DNA of 64,000 bases from Sistotremastrum niveocremeum HHB9708 (Eukaryota > Basidiomycota > Agaricomycetes > Sistotremastrales > Sistotremastraceae): contig KV419408.1 of NCBI GenBank assembly GCA_001630475.1, positions 676,040 to 740,039 of the forward strand, given 5' to 3'. The notes beneath the pieces were generated by a model. It worked only from the letters and a program-made list of their open reading frames with translations, made no database searches and had not been told where the DNA came from. The position numbers were made by a program, and so were the translations under genes. Below are positions 1-10,827 of the stretch, piece after piece. Each line of letters starts with the position of its first letter. The first letter of the stretch is position 1.

Positions 1-98
1 CAAGAACCCTCATGGCCGCCATGCTTCTGCTATATAACCCATGACCGCGGCGCCTCGAGGTCTGGACGAACAGGGCAAGTCCCTGTACCAGCTCAACC

Positions 99-1489
99 AT
101 GTCGGCCAAAGCCCAAGGGTCTCACTCTCCCCATGGGTCGCCCTCGCTCGCACAGTCTAGCCAACGTCGCAAAGATTCGAAATCTAACTTACGGCGAGAT
201 TCTACAGCGACGACTACCTCGTCCGTGAAAGTTAAGCAGGGTAAATCGCTCAAGAGTTTCGTGAGGCAGATCACGAGCTCGTTGAAGAACAAGTCAAACA
301 AAGAGGTTCGGATATCGAGAGCTGATCTCGAATCGCTTCCTTGGTATAAGGACTTCCAGGACTATGCATCGTCCCTTTCAGTCAGCGATACTTCACACAA
401 TGAAGCGACTCTCCCTACACTCAGCTACGTCCATCCCGGCGACGAAAGAGAGCTGGTTCCATCCCAGCACCCTGTTACCCCTGCTGTCAACGACATATGT
501 ATAGCGGAGGAACCGACCCAACCATCGTGCCTGCACAATGCCTCCACAGAGGCCCGAGCACCACCAGTCTTTCCTTCCCTCCCTTCCCCACTGCCAGCCC
601 CACGTGAAGCCATGTCGTCCTCACCCTCTTGCAGTCAGGTCGAAGAGCGACCTAAGCTCCTCCCTCGCTCGCCTCAGAGTACCACTCTTCGGAACATCTC
701 AGCTCGAGGGCGAACTGCCTGGTCCGAAGTGCATAATTTTGCAAACCCTACAAGCTCCAGATCTTCCGTCATTTCCTTGATGAGCAGCAATGGCACGCGG
801 CCCTCGAGCGTGATGCTTTATGCTCCCCTTGAACCGAACTCTGAAACCAGAGTGGAAGTGGCCCAGTCAAGGGTGGTTTCCATATGTCTCGATGATGAAG
901 GATCACAGACACCACCTCGCGTGTCAGAACCTCAGATGGCCCAGACAGCTCAAACAAACCAGGCATCTCAACCCCCGGGATCCGGACCTGGGATTTCTGA
1001 TGTCGCTGATACGCTAGCATCGAAAGATTCAGCGCCAAGAGTCCAGGAAGTGACTATTTGGGAGCCGAGTTCAACGAAAATAAGTTTCCAGGCTACCTGG
1101 TGGGGTTATCGAATGTTTGGGCGGGGTTTCATCATGTTTCGTTGCGCTGACCTCTCCCTTTCAGATTCATACCTCCTCCCATACTGGCGCATCTGAGCAA
1201 CAAGCAATTAGAAGCAAAGAAGCGGGCCGCGCTGTTAACGAACGCGCTGAACTGGCTATTGGATAATATTCCTCCGGATGTGCTGCCACTAGAATTTCGT
1301 CCGATCCTTTTTGTGATCCGAGGTCTCATTCCGCTCGTAGGACTAGTTGCTGGCTTTATTGCCTGGAGCTGGTCAAATTTCCAAGCCTTCGATAAAGGAA
1401 ACGGAATCATCCTTAGCGCGACCTGGCTCCTCCCAGTTGTTCTAGTACCCGGAACATGGGAGTCTCTCGACGAATCTCTACGAGCCTGA
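99..1489 (+). CDS. Orphan Ser/Pro-rich protein with C-terminal membrane segment
   Basis: I do not recognise the family. The N-terminal two thirds are low-complexity and rich in Ser, Pro and Thr, with a basic patch near residues 40-70 (KSLKSFVRQITSSLKNKSNK). After an intron, probably 1115-1164, the last ~100 residues are well ordered: a helix-like Lys/Arg/Ala segment (KQLEAKKRAALLTNALNWLLDNIP), then a hydrophobic stretch (FVIRGLIPLVGLVAGFIAWSW) and a second hydrophobic patch (IILSATWLLPVVLVPGTW). This suggests one or two membrane spans anchoring a cytosolic disordered region. The start at 99 has a good context (ACCATG); a TATA-like TATATAA lies at 31-37. An alternative donor at 1100 would create a stop codon, which favours 1115. 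The gene could extend left of the window. It converges with the HIT gene, 60 bp away. Confidence 0.6.
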
Positions 1490-1549
1490 ATGTTGGATCC
1501 TTATAGTCGGTGGAACGTTGTACATACTGTGCTTTTATTCTCATTTCTA

Positions 1550-2097
1550 TCAAGATTTTTGGAACAAATCGCTCAGCCACTTGGCTTCTGTCTCCATCTC
1601 CTCCGCACTCCTTGGCGGACGCCCTTCATTATCTACTTGGAGGGGTTGGACGCGCCGACCGAGTTCTCCTTCTGATTGCTCGATAGCTGGATATACATCA
1701 TCATTTGCATGCTGAAATCTATCGCCCAAGAACTTTCGAGGCAAGACATGGATATGAACATGAGGGATAGATTGTCCTGCTGCCGAACCGTCCTGCGAAA
1801 GATAAATACTTAGCGCATATTCTACCAGTGAGCGTTAACCGGTGAAGGATATACTTGACATGCTATCGTTAAACCGTCTGCTCCGTATGCCTTTTCCACC
1901 ACCTTGCCGACGGTCTGTACGGCACTGAACAATGAGCTCAATTCATCTTCCTTAAGATCAGCTAATCTTGGAACGACCCGGTTCGGAATGACGAGGACGT
2001 GCCCAGGCACGATTGGCTTTAGGTTTACAATTGCGAAGGACAATCCAGAGCGAAAGAAGATTTGCCGCGAGACATCGATTGTAGAGAATAACAACAT
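1550..2097 (-). CDS. HNT2: HIT-family dinucleoside triphosphate hydrolase (FHIT/Hnt2-like)
   Basis: Two exons (2097-1855 and 1792-1550) joined by a 62-nt intron give a 161-residue protein, close to human FHIT (147 aa). The signature histidine triad is intact at the start of exon 2 (PHVHIHVLPRK), and the upstream strand contains the family pattern IVNLKPIVPGHVLVIPNRVV. FHIT/Hnt2 enzymes cleave Ap3A-type dinucleoside polyphosphates to AMP plus the remaining nucleotide, using the central triad His as nucleophile. The C-terminal tail is acidic and Glu-rich (RSAEEMETEAKWLSDLFQKS). The gene is divergent from NOG2, with only 137 bp between start codons, so the two probably share a promoter. Family assignment is secure; substrate preference within the HIT superfamily is inferred from overall resemblance. 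Confidence 0.9.
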
Positions 2098-2234
2098 GCT
2101 GAAGCTTGGCTAAGACCCTATTTAGTTCGAACAGGGAGGGGACACGAAATTGACCTCGTCGGTGACCGAGTGAAGTCGACGGTGGCTCGGCGGACTTTGA
2201 AATAAAAAAAGTTGCGCCTCTCTGTCTTGCACTC

Positions 2235-4794
2235 ATGGCGCCGACGAAAAAAGCTGGGGCAAGCCCGAAAGCTCGTTCCTCCACATCCAAGATTTCTCTC
2301 AAGAGAGTTAAAGGAGAGAATTTCTACAGAGATGCCAAGTCTGCCTCTCGGGTCAAGATGCTCAACGGCGGCAAGCCCGTCTACGACAGAGACGGCAAAA
2401 TCAAGGAGGCTGCCGCTTTCCAAAAGACTGAAGCTGAGACCGAAGCTGGGCGTGTTCAGCCTGATCGTCGATGGTTTGGTTAGTTTTTCGATGTCGTTTC
2501 AATGCAGCCATTGATAGAACCGCTTCCAGGCAACACTCGGGTCATTTCTCAAACTGCTCTCGACCACTTCCGTACCAGCCTAGGGGCACGAGCTCATGAT
2601 CCATACTCCGTTTTACTCAAACGAAACAAACTTCCTATGAGTCTCCTTGACGATGCTTTGAATCCAAATTCTCAGAAGGTACGTTACTGCAAACTCGTTC
2701 TCTTGCATGATGCTAAGCTGAAAATAGAGACCACACATAGTGGAAACGGAGCCTTTCGGCGACACCTTTGGTCCCAAGGCTCAACGCAAACGACCTCGGC
2801 TCGACGTGGGAAGCATAGAGGAGCTAGGACAAGTGGGTGCTGCTCACGACACTCCGGAAGCCAGCAGTAAGTCAAGTCTCAACAAATTCTGACCCATGTA
2901 ACCTTATTCCGCGTTGCAGCTTCAACACTTCCCCTGTCAGAAGAGAACACGCATGCGGACTTCATCGAACCCATATATTCTAAAGGGACATCTCGTCGCA
3001 TCTACGGAGAGCTCTACAAGGTCATTGACTCCTCCGATGTGATATTGCATATCCTTGACGCCCGAGATCCTTTGGGCACCATATGCACCTCGGTCCTGGA
3101 ATACATCAAGAAGGAAAAGTCCCATAAACAAGTTGTCTTGATCATCAACAAATGCGATCTGGTCCCGAACTGGGTTACTGTGAGTATTTCCACATATCTA
3201 GAAACTCCACGTTCCAAGTCAAGGATCCCATGGCGCTCCGTCGAGCTGTCCACCATGGGGTACTGTTACGGCCGTGGAAGATCGACCCTGTTGACATGTC
3301 TCCCACCTCAGCTCCTCGTCATGAGGACTTGGGGATCATGGAAGCTGGCTTCAGAACGTGCTGCAAGAGTAGAACAGATTCGTGGCGCAAGCCAGTTTGG
3401 TGGACTGTTCTTAGTTTTGGCACATACATTCTTCTATTTTTCCTCATATAACTCAGTGCTGACGCCTGAATCGTTCACCTAGGCGCGTTATATCCAACAT
3501 CTTACCCCACAATACCCGACTATTGCCTTCCATGCTTCACCAAACCATTCGTTCGGCAAAGGATCCCTCATCCAGCTCCTTCGCCAGTTCTCCCAATTGC
3601 ACTCCGACAAGAAGCAGATCAGCGTCGGCTTTATTGGGTACCCTAACGTGGGGAAGAGTTCTGTCATCAACACGCTGAAAAGCGGCAAGGTGTGCCGTGT
3701 CGCTCCGATCCCTGGTGAAACTAAGGTACGTTGGTGACCTTCAGCGAAAGCGGACGAACTGAGTTGAACCAAATAGGTGTGGCAATATATCACCCTCACG
3801 AGGCGGATATATTTAATCGATTGCCCGGGAATCGTACCGACGTCTGCTCACGACTCAAACACTTCTACGGTTTTGAAAGGGGTGCTTCGAGTCGAGGCTT
3901 TACCAGTGCCCTCCGAACACATCGCGCCGTTATTAGAACGTGTGAAGCCACTGTATATCTCCCGAACGTACGGTATACCCCTACCTGAAGATGGCTCGCC
4001 ATATAGTGCTGATCAACTGCTCGACCAACTCGCTCGTATGAAAGGAAGGCTACTCAAGGGCGGAGAGCCTGATCTTGAAGGAGTGTCAAAGATCATTCTT
4101 TCGGATTGGGTACGAGGTCGCATCCCGTTCTTTGTTCCCCCGCCGGAGCGCTCAGACGAATTGAACGCAAAGGAGGCCGAACAGAAACGGAGAGCCGAGA
4201 TTAAAGGCAAAGCAAAGGCGTCAGGGACCGATGGGCCTCTCGTTCCTGGGGTGACTCAGAAGCTAAGTGGGATCATCCAGAAGAACACTTTTGTGGGCGA
4301 GGATGCTCGGAGATTCGAAGAACCAGAAGAAGCGCCGGATGACAATCAAGAGCACGAGAATGACGAAGATGAGGGCTCTGATGTAAAGAAGGGCTCCGAT
4401 GAGGATGAGGCAGTGAGTGCGGAAGAGCTTGTTTGGAGCGACGTCTATCCAGAATGTGGGTGCTTCTTTTCCTCGAGGCCGATTGAGGTAGCTAACAGTG
4501 TGTGTAGCGGACGAAGAAAAGGAAGCGCCAAAGTCCGATAAGAAAAGAAAGAAAAGAGAGGCGGATAACAACGAGGAAGTGTCAAAGCCTGCTAAAGAAG
4601 CCCGGATGAAAACCAATAAGGTGCTTTGTGTTTGCTTTCATGGTGTCGCAGTGCTGACACCCCAATAAATTTAGCGGAAAGCGACGAATTTCTTTACAAA
4701 TGCAAACGTGAAGAACAAAAATCGTAACAAGGCCAAGCTGTTGGAGAAACTCAAGGGCACCAAGGGCCGTCATTCAACTGAGAAGAGTCGATAG
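2235..4794 (+). CDS. NOG2: Nucleolar GTP-binding protein 2 (Nog2/GNL2)
   Basis: Eight exons (2235-2478, 2530-2678, 2728-2866, 2920-3179, 3483-3725, 3777-4455, 4508-4620, 4675-4794) encode 648 residues. The N-terminal NGP1NT region (residues ~25-165; [32 protein letters not shown]) is followed by a circularly permuted GTPase domain. The G-motif order is G4 (NKCD), then G1 P-loop (GYPNVGKSS), G2 (GETK) and G3 (DCPG), which is diagnostic of the YlqF/Nog2/Nug1 group. The C-terminus is acidic then Lys-rich, as expected for a nucleolar protein. Nog2 binds pre-60S particles and acts in late nuclear maturation and export licensing. All introns are 49-54 nt except intron 4 (3180-3482, 303 nt). The gene is divergent from HNT2. 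Confidence 0.95.
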
Positions 4795-5229
4795 ACTTTT
4801 GCATCTAGTAAATTATTATTCTCTATGTAGATTTGTTTTGTTGTCGCCGGGCTAAACTCTAATCAATGTCGTGACCCTACTATACTAGTAGGCTATGATC
4901 GAGTTTTTTATGACCTATGTGTCATGAGAATACCTATTAGGATGCTACTCTTGTGTCAGAAGAAGTTATAAACTCATGCGGCGCATCATGTGCCTGTCTC
5001 ACCCAATCTGGCGCCATGACAGCTGAAATGCTTGGACAGACTGAACCGCCTCAACGTCAATCCGGGATTTTTGAGCACCAAGTTACAGACAGATAATGTA
5101 CCGCAAATTTCCAAACAAGAAAGGGGTTCCCGAGATATAATTTCGTCAGCGCGCAAGTAAAAGTACAAAAGACCAAGCATACTACATGTAGAAAACTGAT
5201 AAAGGGAAGCAGAAAATGTCGAGAAGGCA
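4795..5229. other. Intergenic space between convergent genes
   Basis: This 435-bp stretch holds the 3' ends of NOG2 and the Nbr1-like gene. It is AT-rich near 4795-4960, as expected for 3' untranslated and polyadenylation regions. A short inverted repeat (CTACTATACTAGTAG, about 4876-4890) is the only visible structure. I see no open reading frame or RNA gene in it. Confidence 0.6.
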
Positions 5230-8135
5230 TTAATGCTCATTCGCGGTCGGCTTCTCATCTTCGCTATCATAAAGGATAACATACTCCAACTCTGTCTCTC
5301 TCATGGAGGCGCCCTCATTGTCTCTGAATGGATCAACAGGAGCCACATCTCGCCAGGTGCCGGAGTCTTCAGAGTCTTCAGAGTCAGAATGTTCAATCAA
5401 GGAGGTGTTTTCATCTTCAGCCTGAGATCCCATGACAGATGTGCCCGATAGAAGAGGGGTATCCGGTTCGGTAGGTTGAGAGTTAGAGGCATGAATTTGA
5501 GCAGATTCGTCATCCGTTTCGGTTGTAGAGATATAAGACCTTTCCATGGCAGAAGGAGCAGTTGGCATGATCACCGTGGATGAGTCCAAAGAATTGGCTT
5601 TTTCGAATTCCGGAACAACGATACTGCAAAAGAGGGAATGAGTACGATTACGGTGAAGACCTTGTCGAAACACATACTCGCACCAAATCTAAAGGATGAA
5701 CAAGATCAGCAAACGGTGATGTGCTTAATCAAGATTACTTACCCTGTCGCCGAAGGGAACACCATTGGACCGGAGCCTCCAATAGCTACAGTATTTTCCT
5801 GGTTCTTCAGGAGCTTTCATATCTGAAGCCCAGACACTGATGGTCTGACCAGGTCCAACCCGTCCAACATCGAAAGTCCAGGGTGACGTAGATGATGCGC
5901 CTAGTCGGCTTCCCGCTACGAAGGCCAGTTCAGTTTCTTCTGGCCAATCTCGCTCGCCACTGTTCATCATCAACCAACTCTTGACAAATTCCGCACCAGG
6001 CGCAACGACGAAGCCATCTTCCATGTTGTTATCGGAGAGAAACGTAGCACGGAGGGGCTCCGGCTCCTGAGACTCCATAGGTGGAGGCGGAACAAGCAGA
6101 GAGGCGGGGCCAGGAGCCTGTGTAAGCACAATACTTTGTTCTGGAGAGTCCAGAGTTAACTGATCAGTCGTATTGTGCTTGATCTTCTCAGCGTTATGAA
6201 CGTCACGAATGAGGGTATAGCCCGGTGCTGGGAATGCATGTTCGGTAGTGGTCGTTTTGTCATGGAACATGGTCTCAGTAGACTTGACTGCGAAGGGGAC
6301 GACAGTTTTGTTGGATTTGATTTTCCACAAGGGGTGGGTCTCCGGGTGCACAGGGATGGGAAGAGCTTCACAATTCATGCAGAGATCAAAGTTAGGGCAC
6401 GACGGGTGCATGCACTTGTATCGCACGCCGATGATCGCCTTGTCGCAAGCTACAAAAAATCAATGAGACATTCGTGTCGGGTACAATTGCGTGACTAACC
6501 ATCACAGGTTGCAGGGTGAGCGACACTGTGTGCTGGAATCACAGAGCTCTATACAAAAAGTTGGTTGATTCACATTTTTCGGAAGCAGTAATACACACCA
6601 TGATATTAGACGGGTCTTGGACCCTCACCCAATTATGATTGGGGTGCTGAATATGCGTGATGGAGAAGCAGTTAGAGCAGACGTCGAAATCCGGGCAATG
6701 AAGACATTTCTGAATAACGACGATGAGCAAGGAGTATGACTGAGAAGAGGCAACAGTACATATCGATCGCCGTGAATCCTAGAACTACAAAGATCGCAAG
6801 TCGCGTTGTGGATGGCAGGAGCTGTACGGCCTCCATCAACCGTATGAACAACGATACGACCAGGCTCTGTGATCTTGAGAAACTCGTGCAGGGGATGCAC
6901 AACAGACGAAAGACTACGGCACACAAAAGATGAGCACAAAGATGGAAGATAACATCAAGGAAATTCAAGGCACACCTAATGCAATGTTCGCAGAGATCAT
7001 AGTTAGAGCAATCAAGACATTTGTGACGATCACCAACTATGCCCTTGTCACAGCTATCGCATACGACGCCCCTGTGGACTGGCTTATTAGGGCGAGCAGG
7101 AGCGGCGGCGGCGGCGGGCTGTGGGCGGCGAGCTCTGGGTGTTGGGATGATGGAAAAGGTATGCACTTGCTCGCAGATGGCAGAATGGACGTCCTGGGCG
7201 CTGTGCTGAGAAATGCACTCAGTGCACTGGAGACAATCGTCGTCAGCTAAGTGCATCGATGAGAGCGACGAAGCGTGCTTACAAGATCATAATTGGCACA
7301 GTCGTTACACTTGTAACGTGTACCTTTGATCTGTTTATTGCAGTAATCGCAATAGACACCAGGATGCAGATGTTGTTCCCTGGCTGGCAAAGGAGGCGAC
7401 GGGGGCGTTGCGGGTCTTTCGGTGAACGAGCCTGGGATGATAGGATTAGGCTCCAAAGAAACATTCGATTGCAATGGCGTGGCAGTGCCATGACTGTGTT
7501 TCTCGTCACCCTCATCCTCGCCGGTGAAGGCATCGCCGAATGTGGACGACATTGTCATGTTCAGATCCTTCAAGAATTTGTCGAACATGGTTCGGAGCTC
7601 TTTCTTGCCTTCGTCGACCGAACAGCACGATCCATGCGAAGACGAAGAGGGCGCCTTGTGAAAGTCCGGTTCGTTGATTGGCACGAACCGTTGGCTAGGG
7701 GCGGGCGCTTCGAGATCAACCAGCATCGAATCCGCATTCGACATGGCTCTAGTAACAGGTGCCGGGACAGTAGCAGGTTGACTCGCAGAGGGCTCATCAA
7801 TGACATTGAAGCGCAGAGTCGATGTGCCCCATGTGCGCCCTCTAAGACCTAGGGAGATGACCTGCGCCTCATATTCATCTACCGAGTGAGCCTCAGCTGC
7901 AATGACCTGTTTGGCACCTAAAGGGTTGGTGAAAACGATCTGAGAGAGGTAGTACGATGTTCCTGTGGGGAAAACGCGATAGAGCTGAAGAACATCAAGG
8001 GAGATAAGCACATAATGTGGGGAACAGGAGTGCAGATAGTACCTGGTAGTAGAGCTGGTCATAGAAAGGGAACGAATTGGATGGGAGAGTGAAGCGGCGG
8101 GTCTCATTGTGATAGGTGGCCTTCACGATGAACAT
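5230..8135 (-). CDS. NBR1: Nbr1-type selective autophagy receptor with four ZZ zinc fingers
   Basis: Nine exons (8135-8043, 7984-7283, 7226-6976, 6913-6760, 6709-6599, 6548-6500, 6449-5743, 5688-5678, 5623-5230) give 823 residues in one continuous frame. Domains in order: a PB1-like N-terminus (~1-80, MFIVKATYHNETRRFTLP); a disordered Ser-rich linker; ZZ fingers at ~239-285, 318-365, 385-425 and 450-500, each with the CxxC...CxxC pattern ending YDLC or FDVC; and the Nbr1 four-tryptophan (FW) domain at ~565-700 with Trp residues in SWLMMNSGERDWPEETE, PWTF, VWASD and YWRLRS. The acidic C-terminus carries LIR-like motifs (EYVILYDSEDE; DSGTWRDV). I see no UBA domain. Nbr1 proteins bring cargo to Atg8 for autophagy. 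The FW domain is completed through an 11-nt micro-exon. The gene is divergent from the p15 gene (130 bp). Confidence 0.9.
5678..5688 (-). other. 11-nt micro-exon of the Nbr1-like gene
   Basis: The frame before the intron at 5742 ends in phase 0, but the last exon (from 5623) needs two carried-over bases. An 11-nt exon between two 54-nt introns (5742-5689 and 5677-5624) supplies them. Its codons, with the carried T, read Ile-Trp-Cys-Asp, giving GDR-IWCDIVV, which fits the conserved end of the FW domain. Both introns have GTAAGT/GTATGT donors and AG acceptors. Confidence 0.8.
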
Positions 8136-8265
8136 GGCTGCTGAGATGGTGGTACGAGAACAAGAGCTGACGAGTCCGCAGGCGCAATCCTATCACGCAG
8201 TCACACAACTCGGTGACTGCACCGGGGCCAGCGCTTATATTGCCGTGCCTGGGACATTGACTGCA

Positions 8266-8865
8266 ATGACAACGTTGGCCAAGGCAGAGTAAGCCTCACT
8301 CTCTTATCTTTCTCGACAATAATACGAAACATATTTATCGAGTATCGAAATTTCAGCCCAAGCAGCGCGGGCCTTTGTGCAGCTCTATTATCCTGCCTAT
8401 GACTCCGCTGGGCGCGACGAAGATGTTCCCAAATTCTATCGCTCATACTCGTCCATCCTCTGGAACGGGAACCCAGTTACAGGAGCAGATGCGTTGAAAG
8501 ACTTTCTCAAGGGCATCCCAACGACCGCCCACGAGGTTTTGACCTATGACTGTCATCCCATCCCCAGTAAGGCTCAGCTTTTTTCGCTGACTTGGGCTGC
8601 GGACTGACGAACTGCGACAGACACCAAAGGACCATCGCTGATGATTTCTGTCTCTGGAACAGTGCGCCATGGACCAGACACGGGACCCTTGTATGTTACG
8701 GGGCCGAATGGAAAGGAGAAGCCAAAGAGCAAGACAGTGGATGGACAACCTCGCGTTTTTTCGCAGACGTTTGTGCTTGTGCCCGACCCGGATGCGCCAG
8801 CCGTCGAGCCAGGGAAGCTTGGAAAGTATGTAGTGAGCGCAGACTCGTTCCGGTTTGTAGGCTAG
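8266..8865 (+). CDS. NXT1: NTF2-related mRNA export factor (p15/NXT-like)
   Basis: Three exons (8266-8288, 8343-8566, 8621-8865) encode 163 residues. The whole protein is one NTF2-like fold: N-terminal helix (AQAARAFVQLYYPAYDSAG), then FYRSYSSILWNGNPVTGADALKDFL, the TYDCHPIP strand, and a C-terminal sheet (PLMISVSGTVRH, RVFSQTFVLVPD, YVVSADSFRFVG). This pattern matches p15/Nxt proteins better than the shorter canonical NTF2 (~125 aa). p15 dimerises with the NTF2-like domain of Mex67/NXF1 in the general mRNA export receptor. The first-exon acceptor at 8342 was chosen because it alone keeps the frame (MTTLAKADIEISAQ); the nearby 8356 site does not. The gene is divergent from the Nbr1-like gene. 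Confidence 0.87.
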
Positions 8866-9030
8866 AGATGTCTGTAGCGTACAGCCTATGCATGTTCAAG
8901 CTCGTGTACTGCCGATGACGCAAATATGCCAAAGTACCGCTTACAGGGTCCTATACTACCACTTGCAACTGCGCCCTTTGCAACCTACTCCCTCTACGAC
9001 GACGCTCACGTTCCCTAGTTCTTTGGACCT

Positions 9031-10469
9031 ATGGCTCACAGAGGACACGACGGCTATGACTTTACTCCTGTTCTCACAAACTATTGTGCGTCTGTGGTGT
9101 TCGGCGTGTTCAAAATATCAACATCGCTGACTTTCCCTCCTAGTCTTCCTGTTCACGACCATACTCGCTGTCGTATGTGCATCATCGGTCTATAACCTCA
9201 ACATTGACCCATCCCTGTCAGGCTGCGTGGTTTATCGCGTTCATTGGCCAAGCGGTAGCAACCGCAGATCGTACGTTCGCCTCGTGTTCATCCCTCGTCG
9301 CGTTCTCATTGCCTGGCAGGTGGCAATGGCGCAGTTGGCGTTATGTGGTTTGCTATCTTGTTCGACTATCTTGATTCTCTATCCGTCACACCTCTCATCA
9401 TATCTCGTTTCTTAGCCTCCAGCTAGCCCTTATATTAGGGGTTTTGCACACGCTTGCCAGCGATGCCATTGGATTACACCGGTTCCAAGTACCAAATACG
9501 TGTTCTTTGTGAGACATTCGCTGATCGTAAATTTCAGATATCCGTATTTGGGGCCGTTGCTATCGTATTCTCTGTTTTCGGTGTCAACGAAGGCATTTTC
9601 ACTACCATAGGTTCTCTCGACGCTATGGCCGCTGGTTGGCTAGTGCTTGCTATCGTTAATGTGTGTTTGGTTGTCTTGAATTCTTTTGCCCTCTGAATTG
9701 TCGTCTCCAGATCCTATGGGTTCTATACTTCACGTCAGAAGAAGACTCTCTCGTCCTCCACGTTTTCAATCTTCTTGGGACTGGCGGGCTCACTCCTCCT
9801 CGGCGTGGTGGGCGCCGGCACAGTCGCACTTCGTCTGGTCAAGGCATGCAAGTTAATGGTGCCTATGGTGCCTATGGCTCGGGCGGCATAGGCTCTGCCA
9901 CCAACGGAGGTTTCGATATGAAGGGTTCGACGGGCCCACAGGGAACCATCGGCAACGCGAACGACTTGGCTGGTCGAAGTAACCCGAATCTCGGAGGTTC
10001 CTTAGGTCCTACGGGAATGGACGGTCAAGATGCTGCTCCTCTGATGGGCAACACTGGTAACAGTCCCGCGTCGGGTCCACCTGCAGGACTCGCTGTCACG
10101 ACGCCTGAGCCGAACAGAGACACGGGAGAAGCTTATATGTACAGAGCTAAGGCCTTGTATACGTGTTAGTTCCTCGATCCTCGTTCTCGTCTTCGATCTA
10201 ACGTTCCACAGACCAAGCCTCTCCTGACGACCCTAATGAAATTTCCTTCCAAAAGGGCGAGGTGCTTGATATTCTAGACAAACAGGGGAAGTGGTGGCAG
10301 TCGAGAAAAGCAGATGGTACATCTGGCAGTGAGTCTCCTACTTGTTGAGCACAATCGCAACACCTGACAACCACGCTTCCGCAGTTGCACCATCAAGTGA
10401 TTATTTTCTCCTTCAATCATCTTTCCTCCGATACTCATCTCGTTTTCAGACTATCTTCAGATTGTCTAG
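9031..10469 (+). CDS. SHO1: Osmosensor Sho1 (four membrane spans plus SH3)
   Basis: The start at 9031 (MAHRGHDGYDFTPVL) precedes four hydrophobic spans: FLFTTILAVAAWFIAFIG, AVGVMWFAILFDYL-LALILGVLHTL, ISVFGAVAIVFSVFGVNEGIF and AAGWLVLAIVNILWVLYF. A Gly/Asn/Ser-rich linker follows, with a tandem GAYGAYG. The C-terminal SH3 domain is clear: ALYTYQASPDDPNEISFQKGE, then WWQSRKADGTSGIAPSNYLQIV. Sho1 is the plasma-membrane sensor of one branch of the HOG osmotic-stress MAPK pathway; its SH3 binds the Pbs2 MAPKK. The last intron (about 10398-10449) is needed to produce the canonical SH3 end and the stop at 10467-10469; read-through would give an unrelated tail. One internal intron (9385-9422) appears to be only 38 nt. 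Confidence 0.9.
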
Positions 10470-10827
10470 CGGTGGCGACCACGAGGATGTTTTCAAGTAT
10501 TCACGTTGGTGTCCAGACATTATATTTTACCCCGTAGCACGACTTCGTATGATATTTTTGCCAATCCTCTAGTCTTTTCCTAGTGCGTAGGATGTCTATT
10601 TGAACATGTATTCACTAGTGTTGTTCACCAGCGCCAGCCTCAACCTCTCAGTCTAAGAGCATTCACTCCGATATTACCAAGTGCAGGGAAAACTAGAGTC
10701 ATGATATTCGTGCAGGATAAATAGATGGATGTAATGTAATGTGACGATGCTAAAAATAATATAGGTGCTTCTGCCGGTGCCATGTAATATAAGGATGTAG
10801 GAAAATCCAGGACAGATGAGAGTGGGG
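10470..10827. other. Convergent intergenic space
   Basis: These 358 bp lie between the 3' ends of SHO1 and the Ser/Pro-rich gene. They are AT-rich with several possible polyadenylation-like stretches around 10715-10760. No coding or RNA feature is visible. Confidence 0.5.

Noticed and set aside
3152-3451. Open frame inside the long NOG2 intron as a separate gene
   Set aside because: It starts within NOG2 exon 4 sequence and has no recognisable protein; I report the long intron as a finding instead.
7259-7852. 197-codon plus-strand frame inside the Nbr1-like gene
   Set aside because: It is antisense to the first ZZ finger and the linker of a well-supported gene.
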